Part shown: positions 25,352 through 33,351 of the stretch, piece after piece
Position numbering within the stretch: position 1 is the first letter of the stretch
Layout: each line of letters starts with the position of its first letter
Program-made: the position numbers and the translations under genes
The notes under the pieces: generated by a model
What the model saw: only the letters and a program-made list of their open reading frames with translations
Databases searched by the model: none
Told to the model about the DNA's origin: nothing
Source of the DNA: Gaiellales bacterium
Lineage (GTDB): Bacteria; Actinomycetota; Thermoleophilia; BMS3ABIN01
Reading direction: 5' to 3'
NCBI GenBank assembly: GCA_003599855.1
Contig: QZKG01000009.1
Coordinates: forward strand, 1-44,859
DNA length: 44,859 bases

Positions 25352-26928
25352 TCTTTAGCCCCCAGTTCGATTGCCCTGCCGACCAGCTGGTGAACGCCGC
25401 CGACCTCGATCATTGGCATCCCGTACTTGGGAAATACCTTGGTGAACTGCGCCTTGCAGATGGCGCATATCAGCGCGAAGAAGTTGGCGCCGTGGCTGTC
25501 CTTGATGTTCTGGTAAGCCTGCATCCGCGGCATGGCGCCCTGCAGGCGGACATCCAGGATCTCGTCGGTGAGCAGCCCGCCGCCGCCGCCGCAGCAGAAG
25601 GTCTTCTCCATGATGGTCTCCTGCTCCATGTCGACGTAACGGTTACAGGAGGCCTTGATAAGCTCCCGCGGGATGTCGAACTGGCCGCCGGGGGAATCGC
25701 CCATGCGCGAACCGCGGGCGACGTTGCACGAATCGTGGAAGGTCGGCACGAACTCGTCGTTGGCCGACTTGTCCAGCTTGATGGCGCCCCGCTTGACCAG
25801 GTCGAGGGTGAACTCGCAGATGTGCTGGGGCCGCGGGTACTTGGGGTCGAGCCCCAGGCTCTGGTCCAGCGGCCCGATCAGGGTGTTCCAGAAGGAGTAG
25901 GCTATCCTCCAGGCGTGGCCGCACTCGCCGACGATGAGGCGCTTGGGCCTGATCTCCTCGATGGCCTTGCGGATGCGGGAGGCCGCCCGTTGCATGTGGC
26001 TGTAGTTGCCGATGAACATGCCGAAATTGCCGGCCTCGGAGGCAGTGGAGCTGAAGGTCCAGCTGATTCCCGCCTGGTGGAAGACCTTGGCATAGCCGAT
26101 GAGCGACTCCACGTGGGGGGAGGCGAAGAAGTCAGCTGAGGGTGTGACCATCAGGATGTCCGCCCCCACCTGGTCCACCGGCAGCTTCACCGGCACGCCA
26201 TCCTCTTCCTCGATGTCCTCCTCCGTCGACTCCAGGGTCGCCTTGAGCGCCTTGGGGTTCATGCCGAGGTTGTTGCCGATCTCATGCAGCTTGATGATGA
26301 TGGAGTTGACGTACTTCTGGCCCACGCCGATGTGGTCCATGATCTCGCGGGCCGCCATGGAGATCTCGGCTGTGTCGATGCCATAGGGGCAGAAGACCGA
26401 GCAGCGACGGCACTGGGAACACTGGTGGAAGTAGCTGAACCATTCGCCCAGAAGCTCCAGGTCGAAACGCTCCGCTCCGGCGATCTTGCCCAGCAGCTTG
26501 CCCTCGGTGGTGAAATATTTCTTGTAGACCTTGCGCAGCAGATCGGCCCGGGCCACCGGCATGTTCTTGGGGTCCTTGGAGCCGAGGAAGAACTGGCACT
26601 TGTCGGTGCAGGAGCCGCAGCGCACGCAGATGTCCATGTAGTCCTGGAGCGACTTGTACTTCTTGAGGAGCTCGCCCAGCTTGTTGACCGCTTCCTTCTC
26701 CCAGTTGTCCACCAGGGTGGTGGGGAAGTCCATGCCCTCCATGTACTCGGGCGCGGCCGGGTACGGCTTGTAGCCGGCGGCGGCCCCCGGCTGGATCTTA
26801 GGCACCTTGATGCTGCCGGTCAGCTCCGGAGCCTTCACGTCGCCGATCTTCGGCTTGGGCTCCTTCGCCCCGGTCACTATTTCCAGGTCGGTCAAGACTT
26901 CTTCTTGCTCTGCAGCTGTTTCTGCCAT
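25348..26928 (-). CDS. dsrK: DsrK, HdrD-like catalytic subunit of DsrMKJOP
   Basis: Cytoplasmic-side iron-sulfur subunit thought to act on the DsrC (tri)sulfide. The 526 residues have two [4Fe-4S] sites (CVRCGSCTDKC and CSQCRRCSVFCPYG). A CCG-domain half related to heterodisulfide reductase HdrD follows, with ECGH, HDSCN, FCCGGGGGLL and CAICKAQ. ATG26928 (AAAGGA, seven bases away) is preferred to a TTG at 26943. Unusually, dsrC separates it from dsrM. It overlaps dsrJ by four bases. Confidence 0.95.
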   Translation of the reverse strand: MAETAAEQEEVLTDLEIVTGAKEPKPKIGDVKAPELTGSIKVPKIQPGAAAGYKPYPAAPEYMEGMDFPTTLVDNWEKEAVNKLGELLKKYKSLQDYMDICVRCGSCTDKCQFFLGSKDPKNMPVARADLLRKVYKKYFTTEGKLLGKIAGAERFDLELLGEWFSYFHQCSQCRRCSVFCPYGIDTAEISMAAREIMDHIGVGQKYVNSIIIKLHEIGNNLGMNPKALKATLESTEEDIEEEDGVPVKLPVDQVGADILMVTPSADFFASPHVESLIGYAKVFHQAGISWTFSSTASEAGNFGMFIGNYSHMQRAASRIRKAIEEIRPKRLIVGECGHAWRIAYSFWNTLIGPLDQSLGLDPKYPRPQHICEFTLDLVKRGAIKLDKSANDEFVPTFHDSCNVARGSRMGDSPGGQFDIPRELIKASCNRYVDMEQETIMEKTFCCGGGGGLLTDEILDVRLQGAMPRMQAYQNIKDSHGANFFALICAICKAQFTKVFPKYGMPMIEVGGVHQLVGRAIELGAKE

Positions 26929-27114
26929 TGCATTTCCTTTCAAAAGTCCAGGGGTACCGCTGCCTTTCCCTGCAGTTGGCCCTGGCTGGAACTTCGCCCG
27001 TGCAGGCCGGAAAGCAGTGCCTTCAAAAACTTTCGCGGAGATGCCCCCTGGAGCCCCTTGCCCCCGGGCGCCCCGCCCGTGGCCGCTGATCCTGGCAGTG
27101 CGGCCTGTGTTTCA

Positions 27115-27148
27115 GGCCCGGCCCGCGCGCTCTCGCGCGGGCCGGGCC
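27115..27148 (-). other. 15-bp perfect GC hairpin just after dsrC
   Basis: GGCCCGGCCCGCGCG (27115-27129) pairs perfectly with 27134-27148 over a CTCT loop, 14 bases past the dsrC stop. On the minus strand TGAAACACAG follows, with no T-run. It could protect the dsrC message or reduce read-through into dsrK. The rest of 26929-27114 holds no gene I can see. Confidence 0.65.
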
Positions 27149-27162
27149 GAATAGCGCGTTTA

Positions 27163-27495
27163 CTAGACGCAGCCGGTCGGCTTCGGCAGGCCGGCGATCT
27201 TGCAGGCCTGCAGGGCCGGGCCAGCCGGGTACAGGTCGTACAGGTAGGCGCTGTTGCCCTTCTCCGGGCCGAACATCTTCTTCATCTCCTTGATGAGGAT
27301 CTTGATGGCCGGAGCGATGTTGTACTCCTGGTAGTAGTTGCGGAGGAAGTTGACGACCTCCCAGTGGGCCTCGGTCATCTCGACGCCTTCCTGCTCCGCG
27401 ATGTAACCGGCTACACCCTCGTTCCACTCATCGAGGTTGATGAGGTAGCCGTCGTCGTCGGTCTCGTATGTCTTTCCTTCAAAATCAAAGCTCAT
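27163..27495 (-). CDS. dsrC: DsrC, sulfur-carrier substrate protein of DsrAB
   Basis: Small cytoplasmic protein carrying sulfur between DsrAB, DsrMKJOP and, in oxidisers, DsrEFH. The 110 residues end in the flexible arm QACKIAGLPKPTGCV with both conserved cysteines: Cys98 and the penultimate Cys109, eleven apart. It is therefore a true DsrC, not a TusE or a single-cysteine paralog. MTEAHWEVVNFLRNYY is a family block. ATG27495 has AAGGAGG nine bases upstream. It is the only dsrC in the window, so both sulfite reductases would share it unless another lies elsewhere. Confidence 0.97.
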   Translation of the reverse strand: MSFDFEGKTYETDDDGYLINLDEWNEGVAGYIAEQEGVEMTEAHWEVVNFLRNYYQEYNIAPAIKILIKEMKKMFGPEKGNSAYLYDLYPAGPALQACKIAGLPKPTGCV

Positions 27496-27557
27496 TTTGC
27501 ATGTCCTCCTTGTGATTTAGTTGAGTTCCATGAGCCTGGATGGAATCTTTGCCCGCC

Positions 27558-28322
27558 TTATCCCTCTTCCTGCGTCATGTTCGACGCGATCTGGATCGAT
27601 TCCGGTGCTGCGGCCCAGGGCGTCACCAGACGCTTGTCCCGGGCATTGTCGACCTGGTTCCTGGTCGGGCTGAAGAAGATCCCGCCGGAGTGCATCAGCT
27701 TGCTGAACGGGAAGTAGATCAGCAGCAGGAACACCAGGGTGATATGGATGATAAAGAACGCGTCAGCAGGCATCTCCTGAGGGTTGAAGGACACCAGGCC
27801 GAGCACGAACTCCTTTACTGAAGTCACGTCGGTGCGATAGAAGTGCTTGAGCAGCAGGCCCGTGCCGGCGATGCCGATGAGCAGCACGAGCAGGATATAG
27901 TCGGTCATGACGGTGATGAAGTTGGTCCGGTCCACCACCAGCCTCAGCAGGAACAGCATCATCAGTCCGCCAAGCATGATGAGGCCGGCGTAAAGTTCGA
28001 AGGTGGTGAGGTAGACGAGCCAGGAGGGGGAATAATCGAAGGCGAAACGGTAGTGCTTGAGGAGCGCGACCAGCAATCCGAGGTGGAAGACGTATCCGAA
28101 GAGCCAGATGATCTTGTTTCCATTGAAGAGGCTCTTGAAGAGGGTCACCTCGGCGACCATGCGCCGCGCTACTCCCGGCGCGGCCACGGGGGCCGGCGTC
28201 TGGGGGATCTTCAGCGGCGCCGGGGTGCTGGCGTACTTCCAGATCCTGTAGAGGAAACCCGCAATGAAGAACAAGATAGCCACGTACGCATAAATCACAA
28301 AGAAAATCGTTAAGCCGCTCAT
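27558..28322 (-). CDS. dsrM: DsrM, heme b membrane subunit of DsrMKJOP
   Basis: NarI-like membrane cytochrome b that links menaquinone to DsrK. The 254 residues have a helix at about 4-25, a cytoplasmic loop rich in Pro and Ala (about 32-55) and about four further helices. Histidines suited to heme b lie in YVFHLGLL, LLKHYRF, LLKHFYR and FIIHITL. It is shorter than the DsrM proteins I recall from Desulfovibrio (over 300 residues). ATG28322 has a GGAAGAGG site. It is the first gene after the promoter at 28440-28469, so it probably heads the dsrM-to-dsrL transcript. Confidence 0.92.
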   Translation of the reverse strand: MSGLTIFFVIYAYVAILFFIAGFLYRIWKYASTPAPLKIPQTPAPVAAPGVARRMVAEVTLFKSLFNGNKIIWLFGYVFHLGLLVALLKHYRFAFDYSPSWLVYLTTFELYAGLIMLGGLMMLFLLRLVVDRTNFITVMTDYILLVLLIGIAGTGLLLKHFYRTDVTSVKEFVLGLVSFNPQEMPADAFFIIHITLVFLLLIYFPFSKLMHSGGIFFSPTRNQVDNARDKRLVTPWAAAPESIQIASNMTQEEG

Positions 28323-28439
28323 ACCTCTTCCTTTATTGACCGAATGGCACGCTTCCGACAGGCTTTGTTACCCGGATTGGAATATCGTCTACGACTACCA
28401 ACAGACGGCCCCCACCCTATACCCCCCGAGGCATCTGGA

Positions 28440-28469
28440 AACATATCACGCCCGTTTGGAGGGTGTCAA
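28440..28469 (-). promoter_or_regulatory. promoter of the main dsr operon
   Basis: Minus-strand TTGACA (28464-28469), an 18-base spacer and TATGTT (28440-28445), about 118 bases before dsrM. An inverted repeat CGGTA-AAAA-TACCG (28509-28522) lies 40 bases upstream of the -35 box and could bind an activator. The remaining 28323-28630 stretch holds no gene. Confidence 0.6.
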
Positions 28470-28630
28470 ACCCCCGGGGTTGATGTCTCCCTGCAACACC
28501 TGCTCCAGCGGTAAAAATACCGTAGAGGGTATACAGGCAAGTGCGAATGTATCACCCGGTTCCGGCTGTTGTCAATAGGTATAAGAAAAAGTTCTGGACA
28601 GTCCGCGCGAAGATGGCCGGCGGTCCCGGG

Positions 28631-30001
28631 TCAAAGGGAGAAACCGGTGCGCCGCACGAAGGCGGCGAAGCCCTCGGCCCAGCCGTCCGAACCGAGGCTG
28701 TGAAGGTGCGTATAGGAGGCCAGCACGTTGCCCGCGACGATGCCGTCGTGCTCGCCGTCGATGCCGTTGCCCCGCCTGACCCGGTAGGCGAAATCCACCG
28801 GCCCCAGATCCACCACCTCGGAGTAATGGAACTCATGGCCCCGGACCCTGAGGCCCTGCTCGAACCAGCTCCCGCCGGTGGCCTCCAGCTCCATGTAGCC
28901 GTGGCCCCGCGGCTTGTCGTGCATGACGATGTCGCAGGGCAGGCAGCCCGTCATCTCGTGGCGCTTGCCGTCCCAGGCCATCGTCCGCGACAGGTACATC
29001 AGCCCGCCGCACTCGGCGTAGACAGGCATGCCGCGCTCTACCGCCCGCCTGATGTCCTCCCGCAGGGACCCGTTCGCCTCCAGCTCCGCCATGAACATCT
29101 CGGGGAAGCCGCCGCCGATGAAGAGGCCGTTGAGGCCGGGGGGCAGGCTGGCGTCCTTCAGGGGGCTGAAGGGGACCAGCTCGGCTCCGGCCAGCCGCAG
29201 CGCCTCGAGGTTCTCCGGATAGTAGAAGGTGAAGGCGCGGTCCTGGGCGACGCCGATCCTGAGCGAGGGCGGCGGCGGCTGCGCCTCGGACAGCTCCAGC
29301 GGCGCCAGCGGCGGCGCGGCTGCCGCGATGGTCTCCACCCGGTCCAGGTCGACGCTGTCGGCGACGATGGCCGCGATGGCGTCGACGGCGCGCTCCGGGT
29401 CCAGCTCTTCCCTGGCCGGCCTCAGGCCCAGGTGGCGCTGGATGATGCCGATCTGGGGGTTGCGCCGGACGGAGCCCAGGACCTCAAGGCCGGTATAGTG
29501 CTCGATGGCCGCCCTGAGCTTCTGCTCATGGCGCGGGCCGGAGACCTTGTTGAGGATGACGCCGGCGATGGAGATGTCCGGCTCGAAATTCTCGTAGCCC
29601 ATGAGCAGGGGCGCAATGCTGCGGGTGAGGTTGCGGGTGTCCACCGAGAGGATGATGGGCGCCCCCAGCTGGCGCGCCAGGTCGGCGCTGGAGCCTTTGC
29701 CCTCCAGGTCGGTGCTGTCGAAGAGGCCCATGTTGCCCTCGATGATGGCCACGTCCGCGCCCCGCCCCGCCCGCTGGAAGGACTCATGGATGCGCTCTTC
29801 GCCCATCATGAAGAGGTCCAGGTTGCGGCAGTCGCGGCCCGCGGCCAGGGTCAGCCACATGGGGTCGATGAAGTCGGGGCCCTTCTTGAAAGGCTGCACC
29901 ACGACGCCCCGGCGGCTGAGGGCGGCGCAGAGACCGATGCTCATGGTGGTCTTGCCCGACGACCGGTGGGGCGCCGATACCATTATCCTGGGAATCTCCA
30001 T
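28631..30001 (-). CDS. dsrN: DsrN, CobB/CbiA-type siroheme (or cobyrinate) amidase
   Basis: ATP- and glutamine-dependent amidotransferase of the cobyrinic acid a,c-diamide synthase family. Beside dsr genes this family is DsrN, thought to amidate siroheme for DsrAB. The 456 residues have a P-loop-like SAPHRSSGKTT (9-19), KKGPDFIDP, EGNMGLFDS and a C-terminal glutamine amidotransferase domain with FIGGGFPEMF and YAECGGLMYLS (catalytic Cys). HGHEFHYS-like residues (RGHEFHYSE) are also present. ATG30001. It ends 308 bases before dsrM and probably has its own or upstream transcription. No other cobalamin gene is near, so the DsrN role is favoured over CbiA. Confidence 0.85.
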   Translation of the reverse strand: MEIPRIMVSAPHRSSGKTTMSIGLCAALSRRGVVVQPFKKGPDFIDPMWLTLAAGRDCRNLDLFMMGEERIHESFQRAGRGADVAIIEGNMGLFDSTDLEGKGSSADLARQLGAPIILSVDTRNLTRSIAPLLMGYENFEPDISIAGVILNKVSGPRHEQKLRAAIEHYTGLEVLGSVRRNPQIGIIQRHLGLRPAREELDPERAVDAIAAIVADSVDLDRVETIAAAAPPLAPLELSEAQPPPPSLRIGVAQDRAFTFYYPENLEALRLAGAELVPFSPLKDASLPPGLNGLFIGGGFPEMFMAELEANGSLREDIRRAVERGMPVYAECGGLMYLSRTMAWDGKRHEMTGCLPCDIVMHDKPRGHGYMELEATGGSWFEQGLRVRGHEFHYSEVVDLGPVDFAYRVRRGNGIDGEHDGIVAGNVLASYTHLHSLGSDGWAEGFAAFVRRTGFSL

Positions 30002-30147
30002 AGTGCCTCATTCTGACACGGCCGGGGCCGGCGCGCCAAACGGCGGGTGGGCGGCAGCGCCCGCTGGCGAACGGCACCGTCCCCCGCCCGGCGCCAGATG
30101 ATCGCCCGGCAAGCCGCGGGACTCGCCCGCGCCGGGTCAGGCGGCGG

Positions 30148-31113
30148 TCATCCCAGCCGGTCCAGGGCCGCCTTTAGGTCATCCGGCAGGGGCGACTCCA
30201 GCTCGATGACCTCCCCGGTCACGGGGTGCCCGAACCGGAGCCGGTGGGAATGGAGGAACTGGCGGCCCACCCCCAGCGTGTCCTTGCGCCGGCCGTAAGT
30301 GGCGTCGCCGGCCACCGGGTGGCCGATGGCCGCCAGGTGGACGCGTATCTGGTGGGTGCGCCCGGTCTCGAGCCTCACCTCCAGCAGCGAGTAACCGCCG
30401 GCCCTGTCCCGCTCCCGGCTGTCCGCCGGCCAGCTTTCTGCCACACGGAAATGGGTTACCGCGTCGCGCCCGCCCCGCGCCGCCACCGACATCTGCTGGC
30501 GCCTGGCGGCGTCGCGCCCCACCGGCGCCTCCACCGTGCCTTCCTTCGTCTCAAAAACGCCGTGGACCAGCGCCAGGTAGGTGCGCTCCACCTCGTGCCC
30601 GGCCAGCATGTCCACCAGCAGCCGGTGGGATTCTTCGCTCTTTGCCACTATCATCAGGCCGGAGGTGTCCTTGTCCAGCCGGTGCACGATGCCGGGACGC
30701 CGCGGGCTGTCGCCGCCGGCGATGCTGTGCGCCAGCAGGCCGTGTACCAGCGTCCCGCGCGCGTGCCCCTTGGACGGGTGGGTGACGATGCCGGCGGGCT
30801 TGTCCACCACCAGCAGGTGCTCGTCCTCGAAGGGGATGGCCAGATCCATGGGCTCGGGCTCAAGGGTGGAATCGGGCGGCGGCGGGACCTCGGCCTCCAC
30901 CAGCTGCCCGGAGCGCACTAAAAAATTCTTGCTGCGCGGGACGCCGTCGACCGTGGCAAGGCCCGCCGCTATCAGGCGCTGCGCCGCCGCGCGCGAGCCC
31001 ACGCCGGGAGCCGCGGCCAGCACCCTGTCCAGGCGCTCGCCGTCGTCGCCGGCCGAAACCCTGATGCTGACCCTGTCCGGCCCCGGCGCCGCCACCGGCA
31101 GCCTAGCCTTCAC
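30148..31113 (-). CDS. rluD: ribosomal large-subunit pseudouridine synthase, RluD family
   Basis: Converts uridine to pseudouridine in 23S rRNA. The 321 residues have an N-terminal S4 RNA-binding domain (about 15-75) and the catalytic motif HRLDKDTSGLMIVAK from residue 144, with Asp147 catalytic. ETGRTHQIRVHLAAIGHPVAGD follows. The GTG start at 31113 overlaps the lspA stop by 11 bases. It closes the division/lipoprotein cluster. The 146 bases between it and dsrN (30002-30147) hold nothing I recognise. Exact target uridines are not readable. Confidence 0.95.
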   Translation of the reverse strand: MKARLPVAAPGPDRVSIRVSAGDDGERLDRVLAAAPGVGSRAAAQRLIAAGLATVDGVPRSKNFLVRSGQLVEAEVPPPPDSTLEPEPMDLAIPFEDEHLLVVDKPAGIVTHPSKGHARGTLVHGLLAHSIAGGDSPRRPGIVHRLDKDTSGLMIVAKSEESHRLLVDMLAGHEVERTYLALVHGVFETKEGTVEAPVGRDAARRQQMSVAARGGRDAVTHFRVAESWPADSRERDRAGGYSLLEVRLETGRTHQIRVHLAAIGHPVAGDATYGRRKDTLGVGRQFLHSHRLRFGHPVTGEVIELESPLPDDLKAALDRLG

Positions 31114-31594
31114 CCTGGGCGCCGTCCCGCAGGAACAGGTGGTACAGCAGCAGGGCCACGCCGCTGACGATGAAGATGTCCGCCAGGTTGAACGCCGGCC
31201 AGTGGGGCAGGCGGATGAAGTCAGTGACGCTGCCGAACGCCAGGCGATCGATGAGGTTGCCGCTGCTGCCGGCCAGCAGCAGGGCCAGCGGCCAGGTCAC
31301 CCCGTCCCGGTCACGCACCAGCAGGGTGGCCATGACGATGACCACCACGACGATGATGCCGATGGTGATGATCAGGGACGCGTAGCCGTCGAGCAGGCCG
31401 AAGGCGATGCCGCGGTTGCGGACATACTGGAGCTTGAGGACCGGGGTCAGGTCCACCGTCTCCAGGGGATGCATCCAGGCGCGCACGAAATACTTGGAAA
31501 GCTGGTCGGCGCCCAGCAGGAAGGCGAAGACCAAGAGCAGCTTGCCCGGGACCCGGCTTGCCGGCGCGGTTATTTCTCCTGCCGGCGCTGACAT
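31103..31594 (-). CDS. lspA: lipoprotein signal peptidase
   Basis: Membrane aspartyl protease that cleaves lipoprotein signal peptides. From ATG31594 the product has 163 residues and four hydrophobic helices. Family blocks are DQLSKYFV, VRNRGIAFGLL, GSSGNLIDRLAFG and FNLADIFIVSG; the Asp of NLIDR and the Asp of NLADIF are catalytic. The start overlaps the end of the DksA/TraR gene by 25 bases; a longer frame back to 31657 would overlap it more. It would process the molybdopterin lipoprotein encoded at 4969, among others. Confidence 0.94.
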   Translation of the reverse strand: MSAPAGEITAPASRVPGKLLLVFAFLLGADQLSKYFVRAWMHPLETVDLTPVLKLQYVRNRGIAFGLLDGYASLIITIGIIVVVVIVMATLLVRDRDGVTWPLALLLAGSSGNLIDRLAFGSVTDFIRLPHWPAFNLADIFIVSGVALLLYHLFLRDGAQGEG

Positions 31595-31932
31595 TCCACG
31601 CACCTGGTCGCATAGGGGACGATCTCCAGGCGGCCATCCGGGATGGTCTCGCCGCAAGACTCGCAGAGGCCGTAGGAACCGTCCTCGATGGCTGCCAGGG
31701 CCGTGTCTACGCTCTCGATCATCTCGCGGATCTTTTCCTCCGTGGACAGGTCCATGTCGCGCTCGATGGCCATGGCGGCGATCTCCGCGCTGCGGTCCTC
31801 GTTGTTGATGTCCTGGGCCATCGACGCCTGGGCATTCTCAAGATCCTGCTCGATGCGTTCGAGGTCACGCTCCAGCCTGGCGCGCAGCGCCGTGAGCGTC
31901 TCCTTGCTCTTGCTGTTATCACGTGCGGGCAT
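31570..31932 (-). CDS. DksA/TraR-type C4 zinc-finger protein
   Basis: Small transcription factor family that can act in the RNA polymerase secondary channel. The 120 residues form an N-terminal helical hairpin (about 10-80, highly charged, with repeated Asp/Glu) and a C-terminal zinc finger with C90, C93, C111 and C114 (YGLCESCGE, RCVECQ). It lies immediately upstream of lspA and overlaps it, as in Streptomyces. I cannot tell whether it has true DksA activity. Confidence 0.9.
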   Translation of the reverse strand: MPARDNSKSKETLTALRARLERDLERIEQDLENAQASMAQDINNEDRSAEIAAMAIERDMDLSTEEKIREMIESVDTALAAIEDGSYGLCESCGETIPDGRLEIVPYATRCVECQRRQEK

Positions 31933-31968
31933 GATCGTTAATGGCCTCCCCGGCTGTCGATGGGTTGA

Positions 31969-32265
31969 TTATTCCTCGGGCAGGAATGTTTCTAACTTGA
32001 GGCGCGCCTCCGCCGCCGGCATCCCGGCAAGCAGCAGGGTCTTCTCCCTGTGACCCTCTCCCTGCACGATGCTGACCCGGCTCTTGCGCAGGCCGGTAAG
32101 CGCAGCGACATACCTTATCAGTTCACGGTTGGCCTTGCCCTCCACCGGCGGCGCCTGGATCCTCAACCGCAACCGCCCGGCCGCCCGGCCGGCCACCTGG
32201 TTCCTGCCGGCCCCGGGGACCACGCGGACCCTGAGCAGGGCCCCCGCCGCGGAATCCTCGAGCAT
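31969..32265 (-). CDS. YggU/DUF167 family protein
   Basis: A 98-residue protein of the DUF167/YggU family, whose biochemical function is not established. The family blocks RVVPGAGRNQVAG, LRLRIQAPPVEGKANRELI and LTGLRKSRVSIVQGEGHREKTLLL are clear. ATG32265 follows the divIVA stop by one base, so the two are probably translated together. Confidence 0.9.
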   Translation of the reverse strand: MLEDSAAGALLRVRVVPGAGRNQVAGRAAGRLRLRIQAPPVEGKANRELIRYVAALTGLRKSRVSIVQGEGHREKTLLLAGMPAAEARLKLETFLPEE

Positions 32266-32266
32266 C

Positions 32267-33001
32267 CTACCACTTGAACTTCTGGTCGTCGGTGTCCGTG
32301 TCGAGGTCAGCGAACGGGTCGTCGGCGATGATCGTCTTGTCCTCGATCACTTCCACCTGCGGAATCCTCACCGCGTCCTCCATCCCCTCTTCCTCACGGG
32401 CATAACCCGCATCACCAGGGAAGTCAGTTTCTCTGGCGGACTCCCTCGCTTCAAGGCTCTCCGGGACGGAATCCGGCGTCGCTGCCTCCACCGCGGGTTC
32501 CGCCGCCGCTTCCGGCGCCGCCTCGATGACCTCATCGAGCTCCTCGAGCCTGGCGGCGGCCTGGTCCTGGTCGATGATGTTGACGAAGCTCTCGATCACC
32601 TTGCGGATCTCATAGCGCAGGTCCTCGTACTTCTGCTTGAGGGCCTGCACCGAGCGCTGGACCTTCTGCCGCTCGGCGTAGGAATCGTTGATGATGCCCC
32701 GCGACTTGAGCTCGGCGTCCCTGAGGATGAGGTCGGCTTCCTTCTGGGCGTTCTGCTTGAGCTCGTCCGCCTGCTGCTGGGCCGAGACCAGGGTCTTCTT
32801 CAGGGTCTCCTCGATGTTCTGGTACTGCTCCATCTTCGACTCAAGGTTCTCCAGCCTGTCCTTGTAGTCGATGTTCTCGTTGAAGAGGCGCTCGAACTCC
32901 TCGACGATCTGGTCGAGGAACTCATCCACTTCGAGGTCCTTGTAGCCGCGCATGGCGCGGGTGAACTCCTTGTGGCGTATGTCCAGCGGCGTCAGTTTCA
33001 T
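32267..33001 (-). CDS. divIVA: DivIVA/Wag31 polar growth and division protein
   Basis: Coiled-coil protein that marks poles or septa; in actinobacteria it directs polar cell-wall growth. From ATG33001 it has 244 residues. The N-terminal membrane-binding domain MKLTPLDIRHKEFTRAMRGY is followed by EVDEFLDQIVEEFERLF and a long coiled coil to about 165. An acidic, Ala/Pro-rich tail ends in DDQKFKW. A GGGAGG site lies seven bases upstream, so the longer frame to 33073 is rejected. Confidence 0.94.
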   Translation of the reverse strand: MKLTPLDIRHKEFTRAMRGYKDLEVDEFLDQIVEEFERLFNENIDYKDRLENLESKMEQYQNIEETLKKTLVSAQQQADELKQNAQKEADLILRDAELKSRGIINDSYAERQKVQRSVQALKQKYEDLRYEIRKVIESFVNIIDQDQAAARLEELDEVIEAAPEAAAEPAVEAATPDSVPESLEARESARETDFPGDAGYAREEEGMEDAVRIPQVEVIEDKTIIADDPFADLDTDTDDQKFKW

Positions 33002-33069
33002 CATTACCTCCCTGTCGTGGGAAACGGTGCTCCCGGCTCGCCCCGCCCTCTCGCGGCGGTCGCATGCGG

Positions 33070-33345
33070 TCACATGTTGATAATCACGCTGGTGATGATC
33101 TCCTCAATTATATACAAGACGATGATCGCCACCATCGGGCTCAGGTCGATGGGCCCCGCCAGCGGGATGAAGCGGCGGAAAATGCCCAGGTACCACTCCG
33201 TAGCGTCATAGCTGAACTTGAAGATGGTGTAGAGCGCCTTCTGGGACGGCAGCCCGATCCAGCTGAACAGTATCCTGATGAAGATGAGGACGATGAAGAT
33301 AAGAAAGACATAATGGATGAAGTTGGCCAAGTCGTAACTGGACAC
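33070..33345 (-). CDS. YggT family membrane protein
   Basis: A 91-residue protein with two hydrophobic helices (about 8-30 and 65-90) and the family block YDATEWYLGIFRRFIPLAGPIDLSP between them. YggT proteins lie between sepF and divIVA in many Gram-positive genomes and are linked to division or osmotic stress without a known reaction. The start is GTG33345, six bases after the proC stop. Confidence 0.9.
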   Translation of the reverse strand: MSSYDLANFIHYVFLIFIVLIFIRILFSWIGLPSQKALYTIFKFSYDATEWYLGIFRRFIPLAGPIDLSPMVAIIVLYIIEEIITSVIINM

Positions 33346-33351
33346 GATGTA

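Noticed and set aside
28631-30001. Cobalamin-pathway CbiA
   Set aside because: The family is the same, but no other cobalamin gene is in the window and the gene heads a dsr cluster, so DsrN is the better reading.
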